Source: Ustilaginoidea virens
Lineage: Eukaryota > Ascomycota > Sordariomycetes > Hypocreales > Clavicipitaceae
Length of the DNA: 64,000 nt
Reading direction: 5' to 3'
NCBI RefSeq assembly: GCF_000687475.1
Contig: NC_057318.1
Location: forward strand, 2,852,001-2,916,000
Positions 43,313 through 55,728 of this stretch are shown one piece after another. Under the pieces are notes generated by a model. It saw nothing but the letters and a program-made list of their open reading frames with translations. It ran no database searches and was not told where the DNA came from. The position numbers and the translations under genes were made by a program. The first letter of the stretch is position 1, and each line of letters opens with the position of its first letter.

Positions 43313-44846
43313 TCAAGACATGAACATGATGACTGCGATGAGCATGACTGTGCAAGCGAGGTTGCTAGAGCCGTTACTGCCCCCCCAAGCCTTTGGCTCG
43401 GGTTTCTTGTTTCCGCCCGAAACGACAACGGGAGTCATGACGCTGGAAGTGGACGAAGGGGGGTTACCACCCGCCGTGGTGTTGTAGGTTGAGCCCGCAT
43501 ACGCTGGAGGAAATACATCCACCGTCGTAGTCTCGACAGCAGGCGGTCCGCCAGTCGTGGTCAGAAGTAGAGTATATGTGCTTGTTGGGCTTGCCGAGAG
43601 AGAGGTAGCATCGCCCTTCTGTTCGGAGGATACATATGAAGAGTCGGATAGAGTGACTACTATTTGTGACGAAATGATGGTCACAAAGGTGGACAGCCTG
43701 ACGTCCTCGGTTTCAGAGACGCTGTTGGACGATGACGGGCCCCAGAGGTCCGAGATGGTGATGGTCGTGAATGGGGTCGAATAGGTCGTTGTCAGGGGCC
43801 AGGTCCAGCTGGTTTGCATGTCAGTTACCGTTGCCGCGCCACCAGAGACGGTGGCATCTGGAAGCCCCGATGTTACGGAAACGTCGGTCCGTATGTCTGT
43901 GACAGTTGACGCGTCACCAGACACGGTGGCGTCGGGGGGACCAGATGTGAATGACGTGTCGGTTTGGACGGCTGTATAGGTGGACGGGTTACCGGAGATG
44001 GTGACGTCCGGAAGGCCGGCGGTGTAGGACACCACAGTATTCACGGTGGTGAATGTCGACAGGCTGGCGGTGACTGTGGCATCTGATGGAGGATACACTG
44101 TGACCCAAACAGTTTCCGTGACAGTTGCTTGACAGCTGCCGTAGCTTGCTTCAGTGTACTCCGGGACCGGCAGCAGCGTGATGGTTGTTGTGCCGGTTGT
44201 GGTGGCCGTGATTGTCAACCTTTGATCCGTGTTTGAGACGCCGTCCAAGGTTGTCATGGAAGTTTGAGTTCTGAAGATTGACCTCAGAATCAGCCACCAA
44301 CTTTTGCTATGGTTTTTGTTGCAAAGAAATGCAATGTCTGGGGAGCAGATGCGAATTCGGCGACTTACGAAACAGAAACAGTGTCCACAGGGGACTCAGT
44401 TGTTGTTGTCGTTGTTGTTGGCGGCGCAGAGCTCAAAGTTTCCGAGGTAATAGTGATGAGCTGAGACGCCGTGATGCTACCAGAGAACCCAACAGCCGTC
44501 ATGGCATCAGCAGCTGATTCGAAAGCTGGTCCAGTGGCATTGCATTCCGCACGAATGGCAAGCCTGTGGGCCGCCTCAGAAATGACATGTTCGGCATGAA
44601 TCAGTTCGTCTGAAGTGCGCAAGGAGACACGGCGACCTGGCTCATCTTAGTATCTGACGGCGAAAAAAGAAACAAAAAGAAACAAAAAAAAACAAAAAAA
44701 AAACAAAAAAAAAACAAAAAAAAAACAAACACAGGCTGGAAGATTGTAGGAAAGACAATACCCAAATGGAGGCAAATTACAGCGAGTCCGAGCATCAAGG
44801 TCACCAGCCAACATACGTTGGTGAGCTTGGCCACAGAAGCATTCAT
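43313..44846 (-). CDS. Ser/Thr-rich GPI-anchored cell-surface protein with 25-residue repeats
   Basis: Proposed exons 44846-44762, 44636-44369 and 44270-43313 join in frame to 436 residues. The N-terminus MNASVAKLTNVCWLVTLMLG continues hydrophobic to about residue 28 and suits a signal peptide. Exon 2 encodes a small domain with one Cys (LAIRAECNATG) and then a poly-Thr linker. Exon 3 is Ser/Thr/Val-rich and contains four tandem 25-residue repeats of the type GLPDATVSG..STVTD..T..S.TS (about 44092-43793). The C-terminus has small residues followed by a hydrophobic tail (SSNLACTVMLIAVIMFMS), the classic GPI signal. The first intron is full of (A)nC repeats and its borders are the least certain: an alternative donor right after KLTN would remove the signal peptide but breaks the phase. 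No known enzyme domain. Confidence 0.65.
43793..44092 (-). repeat. Four tandem 75-bp coding repeats
   Basis: Encodes four 25-residue units inside the surface protein. The two most similar begin GPPDATVSG and GLPDATVSG, and the outermost is most diverged (PPSDATVTA). Confidence 0.75.
44659..44729. repeat. A-rich microsatellite in intron 1 of the surface-protein gene
   Basis: Units of eight to ten A followed by C, repeated several times. In transcript sense it is a long T-rich tract near the 3' part of the intron. Confidence 0.75.
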
Positions 44847-47629
44847 CTTGGAAGCCTGCTGCTTATTCCCGTACGTCAGCCCGTCAGACTTGCGGTCCTT
44901 TGAGGACACTTTGGCGGGAAACGTTGATTGTTAGTCATGTCAGTGAGAATTGAAACCTGCAGCGGCAACTTACTTGTTTTATTCGGTCGAGCTTGAACTA
45001 TGTATAGATGGAAGAGAAAGACGAGACCGACTAAGTGGCTGGCAAAATCAGCATTGATCGAAAGAGAATCTCTTCCAACACCAAGGGAGGCTCAAAGGTA
45101 TCAAAGGTAGTTTGCTTGCTCTTGCTCGGTGTTATGTGATACAGGAAGCCAAGCGAACGCATTTTGCAAAACAGGGAACAGAGAAATACACACCAGGAGT
45201 AGAAAAGGGTGACTCTGCGGTTCTTGATTTCGTGTCTTTAAAAAGAGGGGAAAAAAAAAAGAAGGAAGGAAAATGAAGGACAATCTCAAGGAGAGTTGAG
45301 GACTGGAGGCGTGGTATGCTGTTCTTTTTCCCTAGCTTCCTGAATGAGCAAGCGAGGAGAGAAAAGGAGGGTGATGATGCCTGAACGAGCGTGATGAGAG
45401 GGAAAGAACAACAAGTTGACAGACGACGGCCTGGCAAGTGAGGATAACAGTGAGAGCAATCTGACATCTGTGAACTACAGCATATTTTATACCTTTGGTA
45501 CCTGAGGAAGCCAGCGGACTTGGGCAGCTGATGGCTACAATGAGCAGCTGCCCGGTAGTGGCAACTCTGGTTCGCATGCTGATGAGGACCCAGTGAATGT
45601 ATACGCGTGCATCGACGAGGGCGGCACTTTTGGCCTGCAACGGGAAACAAGCTTGTGTTTCTGTCATGGCATGCCTGTGCCATGATTGCGTGCACTCGGC
45701 AGGAAGCTCTCAAGGTAGGACTGGCCCCCTTTGCATAGATAGGGTCGGTGAATGATGCAACGTCCCAGGTGCCGGTTTGGAGGGTCGGATCTCTCTCGAG
45801 GTTGCTCTCGGCCCTGACATGACAGCAGCAACCTTTGATCCGATCATGATGTCCAGGGCGCAATGGCTTCGTTCTTCTTTCCCTGAATTTCTCCGTGACC
45901 TTTTCTGTGACTTTTTCTGCAATCCTTTGTTAGCTTTTGCAGGCTTCAGTCAGCATTTGTGCGTCGGCTCACGCATGGTCAACAGCTGGAAGCCTTCAGA
46001 ATCGCATAGCCAATCTCACAGCCAATCTCGCAGCTAGATGCATCACATCACGCATCACCCGCCGTCAATCAAACCTTGCGTGTTGCAAGTCATCGCCGCA
46101 AAACCGTATCACCAAGTCACATCCACACAAGTCAGCATCGGCATCGGTAACGGCAGGCAACGGCAATGACATTGGGCCTTGGTGTGTTTGTTACGCAGTT
46201 CTTTTTGAAACCGGGAACGATGCCGTGTAAGGAACACTATGAGGCTGCAATGCTGTCTGTTCGCAGTTGAACAGGATACATATGGCATGATGCGCCGCCT
46301 TCGCTAGTTCCGTCGTCACACAAGGAGACATTAAGGCGCCATGAGGCCTCTTCGGCTTGTACTGAAAGGGGTGCAGGGAAACACACGCGTTGGCATGTTT
46401 GATTGAGAGAGTTTGCCTTGCCGACCATCTGGTCTGGTTAATGTGTATAATGACAACAACTTGGGAATACAACCTGTCAAACATCCAAGCATGAAAGAAA
46501 ATTTCTATGTAGTTGAAATCACAAAGGACTTCTTCAACGTAGGAGGTTGAGTACGGGGTACGTACCTTGGAGCTAGCTACAGGTGGACAAGCAAGTTTTT
46601 TTGACGGCCAATTAAAATCCGTGGGCAACTCAATTTTTTTGCATTGGGAAGCTTTGAAAGCTTCAAAATGACGCAGGCAAAGTGAAGTACATATGTACTG
46701 CACGAGAGCAGGTCGGCGCGTCGGCGCGTGAGCTGGCTTCAGCTTCAGTCTCCGCTTTAGACAACTACGCAGAGTACAGGTAAGATCTGTCCGTACCGTA
46801 CGTTAGCAATAAGGGACGGATATAAAATGCTCCGTGCTTGATTTCATTCGCCTAGCACCCGCAAGCTGCAACTGACAAATCCATGATGCTTCTTATCACT
46901 GGGTTTTGCGTAATGCAGAATGCAAAGCAAAGCGAAACTGGAAGGTACAAAAGATGCGCGTTGCTATCAAAGACACACAGAGGTCCAACCGGTTCTGCTA
47001 CGGCTGAGGTCTCTACCAAGTCTCTCAGTACCGGCCAGGTGGGTGCCCGCCTCCAGCCCCCGCCCGCGGCCCTGGACTTGAATACCAAGTACTGGCTTGG
47101 AGGGGCGGGACTTTGCCTAGACCCAGAGTCGCCAGACTACCGAGGTCGGAATATATCTGGGTGCAGGCTGGCACTGGGGTTTCCAAAAGAGGCTGGTACC
47201 TCCTAGCTCCCCTAAGGAGGCACGGAGTAGCTGGTACCTGGTAGGTGCCCTAGAGCCAAGTTGTACGGAGTACCCTCTTCGCGTCTCCCACGCATAATCA
47301 ATCCCCCCCCTCCATCCCCCGGGCCGTTCATACCAGACCTCTTCAACGTGTTGCACACCTCCCAAGTTTGATCAATCTCGAGCTTGTCGCGCATTACGAC
47401 TTGCACCACACATACCGTTTTGTCATGCTTTGTCCGCTCGACTGTGCGATGCAGTGACCCGAGCGGCGCACCACCCCAAAAGAGACTAGGACGCCAGAGT
47501 CTCATCCGCCGTGTTTTCTGTTTTCAAAGATACGGTTGTCAGCAACTCCTAGCTTGCCAAGCTGCTCCTCTCAGGCCACTTCCCGGTTCCCGAACCACGT
47601 CGCCGCTCATCAGACTATCGCTTGACATA
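44847..47629. other. Gene-poor interval between the surface-protein gene and PDS5
   Basis: About 2.8 kb. Frames of up to 243 codons on the minus strand (45132-45863) have no protein-like pattern and overlap others in all frames. It contains A-runs at 45250-45260, imperfect cagccaatctc repeats at 46008-46035 and gtacggagta-type motifs at 47262-47271. It must hold two promoters facing away from each other. I see no RNA gene. Confidence 0.45.
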
Positions 47630-50600
47630 ATGCCGCGTCGGCGCACCAGGGCCAGCGAGCCTGAGCCCGAGCCCGTCAAAGAGGATGCCCGCGCCCAAGA
47701 GTCCGAGCCAGAAACCTTGCCCGAGTCGGATCCCCAAGTCGGGAGACAGGAGGAGCCCGAGCCTGAGCCTGAGCCCGAGCCTGAGCCTGAAAATGGGGCC
47801 GGGGAGCAACGGGCCCTCGAGTTTGATGAAGAGTTGTCATGGCGGCCTGCCAAGCCCATACCTAGTGCAACCTTGCTCGATCGTTTGGAGAGGCTATCTA
47901 AGGAGCTGGCCGACTTCGATCAAGGAGAAGTGCAACTTGATTCTCTGAAGAAAGTTGCCTCAGACCTGGCGCATCGCAACCTTTTGCAGCACAAAGACCG
48001 TGGTGTAAAGGCATACGCGGCGTGCTGCCTGGTGGACATTCTACGCTTGTTTGTGCCAGATGCGCCTTTTACAGATGATCAACTAAAGGTGAGCAATTGC
48101 TCGAAACCCTTGCCTTTATTGCCAACTTGGTCCTGGCGTCCTTCTCATCTCCGTCGTCTCACGCCTCTCTCTCTCTCTCCAGATGATGTTCACATTATTC
48201 ATAAAAGACATCTTACCAGCCCTCTTCGATCCTACAAACCCTTACAACAGCCAGCATAAATATGTGCTCATGTCCTTGTCCGATGTCAAAAGTATACTCC
48301 TAATCTCGGAAATTCACGGCGCCGATGATCTCTTGTTGCGCCTCTTCAATTCAACTTTCGATGGCGTTTCTACCAGCTCTAGAGCCTCCAGCGAGGAGCA
48401 AGTGGCGAAGGACGTTGAAATTGGACTTACGGAGATGCTGATGGAGGTTGTTGACGAATCTCCTGGCAGCATGCCTGCGACCGTCATCGACGCCATCATC
48501 AGCCAGTTCCTTAGAGCTGCGCCTCCGGGAGGGGCCCGTAACAAGGAGCAAAATGGCAAGCAAGCAACACTGCTGCTTAAAACCGAACCGGCAGCCTATG
48601 TCATGGCCAAAAACATTTGCAATGGATGCGCCGACAAGATGTCCCGATATGTCAGTCAGTACTTCAGCGACGTCATTCTCCACGCCTCCAGATTTGCCAC
48701 CAAGAGCAATGGCTTTCGACAAGCCGATGAAACAGACGAAGAAGACAACCCTTCTGGCCCATCAGAGGCAGACTTGAAGAGCCTTCGCCAGGCTCACATG
48801 CTAATCAGAGAGCTGTGGCGTGCTGCTCCGGACATTCTACAGAATGTCGTACCCCAACTCGATGCGGAGCTATCTGCCGACAATGTTCATTTACGACTGA
48901 TCGCCACCGAGGCGTTTGGCGACATGATCTCTGGTATCGGGGCTGCAGGTCCGCCTCCACCTCCTGCGCTCGACCCGGCAGCGTACCCTCCTCTCCGCTT
49001 GATCGACGATGCCATGGGTACTCCGCCCGTCGTCGAAACCGAGACAATCGCTCTTACACGGCCGTATTCGCCCCAATCGTTTGCACAAACCCACCACGCC
49101 ACGTACCGAAACTTTGTCGGTCGAAAGAACGACAAAACCGGTACTATCCGCGCTGCGTGGGTGACTGCTGTTGGCTACATCCTTTCTACATCTGCAGGCG
49201 GCATCGGCCTGAGCCGGGAGGACGAGACCGAATTAGTCAAGGGCCTAGTCGACAAACTCAACGACAGCGAAGAAAAGGTTCGTCTGGCTGCTGTCAAGGC
49301 CATCGAACTGTTCAACTTTCGTGACGCAATCTTGAAGCTTGGTATCACGGGTGGGGTTGGCAAAGAAGGATCTGTCTTCGCCAGCCTGGCCGATAGATGC
49401 CGCGACCGGAAACCGGCTGTGCGTGTCGATGCCATGGTATTGCTGGGAAAACTATGGGCTGTTGGTGCCGGAGAGATTGCCGATGGTCAAGAAGCAGTGA
49501 CGGCATGTCTGTCTGGCGTGCCCTCTCGCATCGTTAATGCATTCTACGCCAATGATTCGGATCTGAACGTCCTTCTTGATCGTGTCATGTTCGAATGCCT
49601 TGTGCCCCTCAAATATCCTCTCACCAAGGGCAAGGGCTCCAAGAACGCTGCCGCTTCGCAGGGAAAAGGGGGCCTCAGTGCTGGTGACCAGGACAGGCTA
49701 CGAGCGGAAAGAATTCTTCTCATTTTGAAAGATTTGGATGCCCACGCCCAAAAGGCGTTCTTTGCTATGCAATCCCGACAGCCACAATTCGCCAAGGTTG
49801 TTGCCATGTTTATACAGCAATGTGAAGCTTATAATGGTGGAGTCATCGACGCAAGCGAAGACAAGGTCAAGTCAAGCCTCGCCAAGACGCTTCAGTGGCT
49901 CGGCGGTTTCTTCCCAGACCCATTGAAGGTCCGCAGCGATCTACAAAAGTTTGCAAAACTAAACGACCGTCGAAGCTATCAGCTGGTCAAGTACGCCATT
50001 GAGTCTGAGAGCGACTTCAGAACTGTCAGGAGGGCAATCAATGAGCTCATCACCAAAATCCAAGCGACCTCGGCATCCGTATGCCTTGACACGTTGATTC
50101 CCTTACTGTACAGGTCAAGTTGCCTAATGTTCAACCGAAGCCATCTTGCAACCATCATGGACTATTCGAAGAGCGACAAGGATGGGTTCGCGGCAGTTGC
50201 TCACCAAGTCTTGAACGACATTTCTCAGCGGAACCCGGATTTTTTCAAAGGACATGCCGAAGAATTGCGGCGAGACATCATTGAGCAAGCACCGACCGAT
50301 AAAAAAGTCAACGATCCGGCCGTGGTGGACATCCTCAAGGCTTACTCGTCTTATGCGAAGAAGTATCCTCAGAACGTCACTTGTGACCGTAGTTTCACGC
50401 AAATCTTGACAAGCTACGCCCAGTACGCGTCCCCCCCGCGATCCGCAAAGTATGCCGTGAATATCCTGCTGGCGAAGAACGATGATAAGAGCAAAGCCAC
50501 GGCCACGAATCTGCTGCGAAGTGTCATCAAGGGCTTGGACTACCAGTCGCCTCACTTTCTGACGAAGCTGGCAACAATCTCTCAGCTGGAACGGCTCATG

Positions 50601-52311
50601 CCATCCGTAACGGCCGATTCGGATGAGGCTATCCATGACTTGACAATCAAGGAGATATTGCGTCAAGTACGGACAGACGCGAGTCCCACTGACCCCTCGT
50701 GGGTCGATGACACCGATGTTGATAAGGAGCTTCAGGCCAAGTCTCTGTCACTCAAGATCCTCGTGAATCAGGCTATTGCTACCGAGCACGAAGCCGATGC
50801 CGAGGATCGCGCCAAGGCCGTGTTCAAGCTTCTAAAAACCTTTGTTGTGATGGAGGGAGAGTTCTGCAAGACAAAAGACACCCCCTTGCATCATAAAAAG
50901 CGTCTTCGCCTCCTAGCAGGCCTTTTGATGCTGAAGCTATGCAAAGTAAAGAAGTATGACGAGCTGTTGGAGCACTCGAGCTTCAACAAGCTCGCAGAGC
51001 TGGTCCAGGACAGTGAACTGCAGGTCCGTAAGCGTTTCATGGAGAAGCTGCAAAACTATCTGACAAGGGGAGAGCTCCGGCCACGGTTCTACACAATCCT
51101 ATTTCTGGTCGCCTTTGAACCTGCCATCGACCTGAAGAACAGGGTGGAGACATGGCTACGATCAAGGGCACGATTCCACGCGGAAAGAAAGCAGCAGGTG
51201 CTTGAGGCCCTCCTAGGTCGACTGATACCATTGCTGGCGCATCACCCAGACTACAGCTCCGACATTGACGATTTGGTTGATTTTGCCAACTATTTCCTCT
51301 TTTATCTGGGCGCCATCGCGACCGAGGATAACATTTCGTTGATATACAAGTACGCAGAACGAGTCAAGCAGACGCGTGACGGCATCAACCCGGAAGCTAG
51401 CGAAAACTTGTACGTGCTGAGTGATTTGGCCTCGACTGTCATTCGCAAGTATCAGGAACGGAGGAACTGGGCTTTCCAAGCCTGGCCAGGCAAAGTAGGC
51501 CTCCCAACGGGCTTGTATTCTGCGCTGCCATCTAGCGAGGCGGCACAGCAAATTGCCAAGAAACTCTACATACCGGACGAGATTGACGAGCGGCTGGATG
51601 ATGTGTTGCGGGCGTTGGACCGTAAAAAAGTCAGTATCACCTGGACCACAAGCGTACCACGAGACGCAAACATGCATGAGCGAACCAGGAATTGCTGACA
51701 GAACTTGTTGGTAGAAGCGCAAGTCAATGAATGACGTTGCCGACCACCACCCTGCAAAGCGAGCAAGGACGCAGATCAAGGCTGTGATCAGGGAGAAGAA
51801 GACCAAGGTTACGAAGTCATCGTCCAAGAAGAGTGCCAAACCGAAGAAAGCGGCAAAGCCTAAAAAGGAGAAAGAAGTTGTATCCATTGCTCCTTCCGAG
51901 CGCCGTCGCAGCAGCCGCACGCACAAAGTCTCAGACTATAGGGAACGAGACGACGCCGATGACGAGGAAGAAATGCTTGACGGGGTAGCAGAGTGGGACT
52001 ACGGCGATTACGAGTCGGACGAAGGAGAGAGCGGAAGCGGCGACGATGGCTCGGGGCAGTCAGCGGACGCGGTGTCCGTCGACGAGGATGCGGAGAAGGT
52101 GGGCTACAGCAGGGAAGAAGAGGACGATGCCAGTGCCGACGAGGCCGCACGCGGAACCAAGCGGAATGGCAGTTCGAGGGTACCAGCGACGGCCAAGGCC
52201 AAAGGTGTCCAAGCGAAAATTGTAGCCAAATCTGATCGACCAACCAGAGCATCCAGGACTCGCGCAGCACGAGCCTCCAGCGATGGGCCGGAGATGGATG
52301 TCGATGATTGA
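47630..52311 (+). CDS. PDS5: Sister chromatid cohesion protein Pds5
   Basis: HEAT-repeat regulator of the cohesin ring that, with Wapl and Eco1, controls cohesin loading and maintenance. Exons 47630-48088, 48183-51629 and 51715-52311 join in frame to 1500 residues, as expected for fungal Pds5. Residues about 1-65 are a charged low-complexity head with a Pro-Glu array (PEPEPEPEPE). The conserved core begins with RLERLSKELADFDQGE and AYAACCLVDILRLFVPDAPF, a Pds5 signature that continues across intron 1 into MMFTLFIKDILPALFDPTNP. HEAT-type helices fill exon 2. Exon 3 is a basic then acidic tail (KRARTQIKAVIREKK, several Lys patches, ending GPEMDVDD), probably with nuclear localisation signals. 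Both introns are phase 0. The start is the first ATG upstream of the conserved region. Confidence 0.95.
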
Positions 52312-53338
52312 TTGTCCCTGTTCATTCTCTCGCTCTCTCTCACACACCTCTCTATTTCTAATTTTCATTTTTTTTTTATTTTTGGTCCATTTTATTTTCG
52401 TTTCTTGGTTTGGAAACGGGATAGGCTAGACTGCTTTGGGTGATATTAACGCAACTGGTATTTTCTCTTTTTCCTCTTTTGTAGGAGGAAGTTTACGGTC
52501 GAAAAGTTGCTCCCCGATTCTCATTATTTCTCTTTCCAGGTATACGCATCGTGGGGGTGATGAAATGCAACGAAGAAGCTGACGAGGGGAGCACCATGTT
52601 CTGTGGCTCGACTTGGGTTGTCACGGTATTCAAAATGACTTGATTGTTTGTTTATACGTCTATCTATTCTCGCTAGTTGCAAATTGTATATGATATGACG
52701 CCTCTCGTGTCATGCCGTAGGTCTCCTTTACTGGTGCTGGTGTCTGCCGGGCTGAGGATTTGGAACACTTGGCGAACGGGATTACGAGCTGACAGGATCT
52801 TCTTGCGCCAGTAGAAGACGCAAGCATATTAACCTGGTCACTCTCGGTTTCCTGTCTAGACAACGACCCGTCCTTTGTCTGGAACCTAAAACAGGGGGAA
52901 AGGAATAAAAAGAGAAAGAGAAAAAGAAAAAGAAAACAAAGACATGAGAGCGAAGAGAAGGAAGCGGGGGAGGGGGGGGGGGGGGGGGGAGACGGTGGCA
53001 AATACGTGAAAAGGTTTCGTGTTGCGCCAACCAGCCCGTGAGCCTGGCAAAACCTAGCATCTAAACCTGAATCAACTGTTTTCAGAAATATATATACAGT
53101 ACGGTCCTGAAGACAGGAACAGACGCATGCATCGCGCAGCTGGTGATGCCAGAAAACGTTAAGCCTGGCAAGTTTTCCAACGGGAGACCCTGGCTGATGA
53201 AATGACGGACCTTACCTGGAGCAAGGATTGAAGCGTTGACGCCCGATTTTGAACGCCATATACCATTGCTGACAAGGGGGAAGAAGAGAAGAAAAATAAA
53301 GAAAAAAAGCAATACTCGAAAACCGAACCATATCTATC
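52312..53338. other. Convergent 3' region between PDS5 and SNF5
   Basis: About 1 kb. T-rich after the PDS5 stop (52363-52385), with an A/G-rich tract at 52890-52960 that ends in a G-run of about 18 (52972-52989). No coding frame was recognised. Confidence 0.5.
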
Positions 53339-55728
53339 TTACGGCCCTGTTGCGCCACCGCCTTGAGAAGCCAGCCTGAACCGAACCTTTTCTCGATGGC
53401 CGGAAAACTTGAGATGGGCTTCGAACTTGCCAGCCGTCATGTCTGGACCAGGGGTGTACAGCTTGGCTGTGCAATCTAGACAGCGAATGCGTGGTAACCA
53501 GGCGTACTTGACTCCTTCTTGCGATGACTGTGACTGGATGGGCAGTTCCGTAACGGGGTCGAGGTGTGAGTACTTCATTACGGCTTCAAACTTGTCTCCG
53601 TTGGGATACTGCTTCTCGAGGTCTTTGAGCGCCTTCACCAACCACTCGGGCGGGGGAGGCTAGGGAAGAAAAAGACTGTCAGTGAGTGGACTGCTGGTTT
53701 GCACGCACTCGATTCGGCAACGGTGTTCAAAATAAATAAAAAAAAAAAAAAAGGGGGGGGGGGGGGGGGGTTGTGTGTGTGTGTTGTTTGCTTGCCGGCA
53801 GCTATGACGGGATGGTGGGTGGGGGAAAGAAGGAAAAGACGCAAACTTACGCTGGGAGGAGTTGATTGCCCTGGCACGGGCGGGGGAGCAGGCAGACGAC
53901 CGAGTTGGCCAGCCGGGAGGGAACCGGAAGCGCCCCCTGCTGCCGAGGGCCCGGATGCTGCGAGCGGCTGGGGAGCTGATGGCGTGGGAGGGAATGATGC
54001 TTTGGGTCTCGGTGCGCTGGAGATGCCAGGTGCTCCGACGTGGGCCACGATGGGTGTTTGAGGCTGGGACAGCGCTTTCACGTCGCGATAGTCGCCCTTG
54101 ATGAGTCTTCTGAGCTTGTCCCTGTTCACCTTGAGCGTCACCCACAGGTGGCTAGGCTCTTCCGTCTCCTCCCTGCCGCGGCGCGACATGCGCGTCTCGT
54201 GATGGTGCAGAGAGCCGGTCTCGGGGGTTTCCGAGCGTCCCAGGTTGACCATTCTCTGCTGAGCGGCAGACGCTGCTCCTCGCATGCCCCTCGTGCGAGC
54301 CGTCCCGACCAGCTGCGAGGGCGCGGGCGAATCCGGAGCCGACTCGTCGCTCTCGTCCGACTCGGACAGTTCGCCGTCGCGATGGGTCCTCTTGCGGTTG
54401 GCGCCGACCGCGCGTTTGTACAGCCGGCTGTCCTCGACGTGCTCGGAGGCGCCGGGCAGGACGGAGGAGACGATGAGGGTGCGGATGGTCCGCTGGCGCT
54501 CCTTCAGGTCCGGGAGTTGGGGACCGCCTCTTCTGTTGATTGAACGCTTCTGGCGTCGCTGATCGCGGGAAAAGACCATTTCGTTGCGCTCCAGGTCCGC
54601 CTCGCTGAGCTCGTACATGTAAGGCGCGTACTCCTTGGCCTGCTGCTGCGGCCGGAAGACCGAGGTGAGGGGGGTCTGCAAAAAGGCCGAGACCAGGTCC
54701 GAGTCCTCGACCGGCCGCCCGTCGAAGGGGTGCCCCACGCTGTACAGGCTCTTGGTGAAGAGCTGCGCCTGCTCCCGTATGCAGTGGGCGATGGCGGTGG
54801 TGAACTCGCCGGACAGGGACAGGTCCCGGGCCATGCTGCAGGCGAACTCTTCCGGGGAGTTGTTGGGGTTGTTGATCTCCCACTCAAACTGGTCGACCAG
54901 GGTGTGCTGGCCGATGGTGATGTTGAGCTTGACCAGGATGCGCATCTCGTCGTTCTTGTAGGCCGAGTACGGGAGCTCGGGGTCCAGCGCGTCCTCTTCC
55001 GAAAAGGCAAAGGGGTAGAAGTCGTTGAGCTGCTCCCGCATCTGGTGGACGACCTGCTCGAAAACGGGCTGGGCGTGGGGCTGCTTCAGGCCCATGTCTT
55101 CGACGAGCTGGGCGGCGAAGAGCTCGACGGCCAGGAGCCGCTCGTGCAGGTTCCAGGTGAAGGTGTCGCGGAGCTTGACCTTGTCCCACTCGACTTCGAG
55201 CCTCACCGGCACCAGCTCCTCGTGCTGCTCTGCCTGCTTGAGCAGGTCCTTGCGGGCGGCCTTGAAGGCCGGTGTCGTCCGTCGGCCGGGCCGCGGCTTC
55301 TGCGAAGGGTAGATGATGCGGGAGATTGGCTGGTGGTTCTCCGTGAAGCCGTTGCCGTAGCCCTTGTAGCCCTCGCCGTAGAGCCTGCGGGGGGGGAACC
55401 AAGGCTTGTACTCGTTGCGGATCATGCTGTATTCGCGGATGCGGTCGCGTATCTCCTGCGACGACTTGCGCGTCTGGTTGAGCTGCTCGCCCAGGGCCGC
55501 GGCGGCAACCGAGTCGCGCATGGTGTAGCGCTCGACCATGAGCCGGTTGAACGACTCCTTGGTGCGCACGGGCATCTCGGCCGGGGCAGACGCCTGTGAG
55601 GCATCTCTCGCGTCCGCCGCGTGAGCAGGGGGGGCGGAGGCGGGAGTCGGGGTCGGGGTCGGCGTCGGGGTCGGCGTCGTCGTGACGCCCATGGCGGGTG
55701 CCGACGTGGCTGGCAAGGTCGTCGCCAT
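53339..55728 (-). CDS. SNF5: SWI/SNF chromatin-remodelling subunit Snf5 (INI1/SMARCB1 family)
   Basis: Core subunit of the SWI/SNF remodeller, contacting the nucleosome acidic patch. Exons 55728-53851 and 53659-53339 join in frame across a 191-bp intron (GTAAGT...CTAG) to 732 residues. After a Thr-Pro repeat (about residues 17-30) and a helix (SFNRLMVERYTMRDSVAAAAL), the two SNF5 repeats follow: ELVPVRLEVEWDKVKLRDTF (Rpt1, about 171-240) and EMRILVKLNITIGQHTLVDQ (Rpt2, about 261-325), each with the expected downstream amphipathic helices. The C-terminal part is disordered and Pro-rich. Exon 2 adds PPPPEWLVKALKDLEKQYPN and CLDCTAKLYTPGP, a short C-terminal module seen in filamentous-fungal Snf5. 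RSC subunit Sfh1 is the alternative. The start at 55728 (MATTLPATS) is preferred over upstream in-frame ATGs lying in low-quality sequence. Confidence 0.93.
53731..53770. repeat. Homopolymer pair in the SNF5 intron
   Basis: A run of about 16 A directly followed by about 18 G and then a gt-rich stretch. In transcript sense it is an AC-rich stretch, a C-run and a T-run inside the intron. It generates spurious poly-Pro and poly-Phe frames. Confidence 0.8.

Noticed and set aside
45132..45863. 243-codon minus-strand frame in a large intergenic gap
   Set aside because: Overlapping frames on both strands are equally open; the composition is Cys/His/Ser-mixed, with no domain, no splice support and no conserved pattern known to me.
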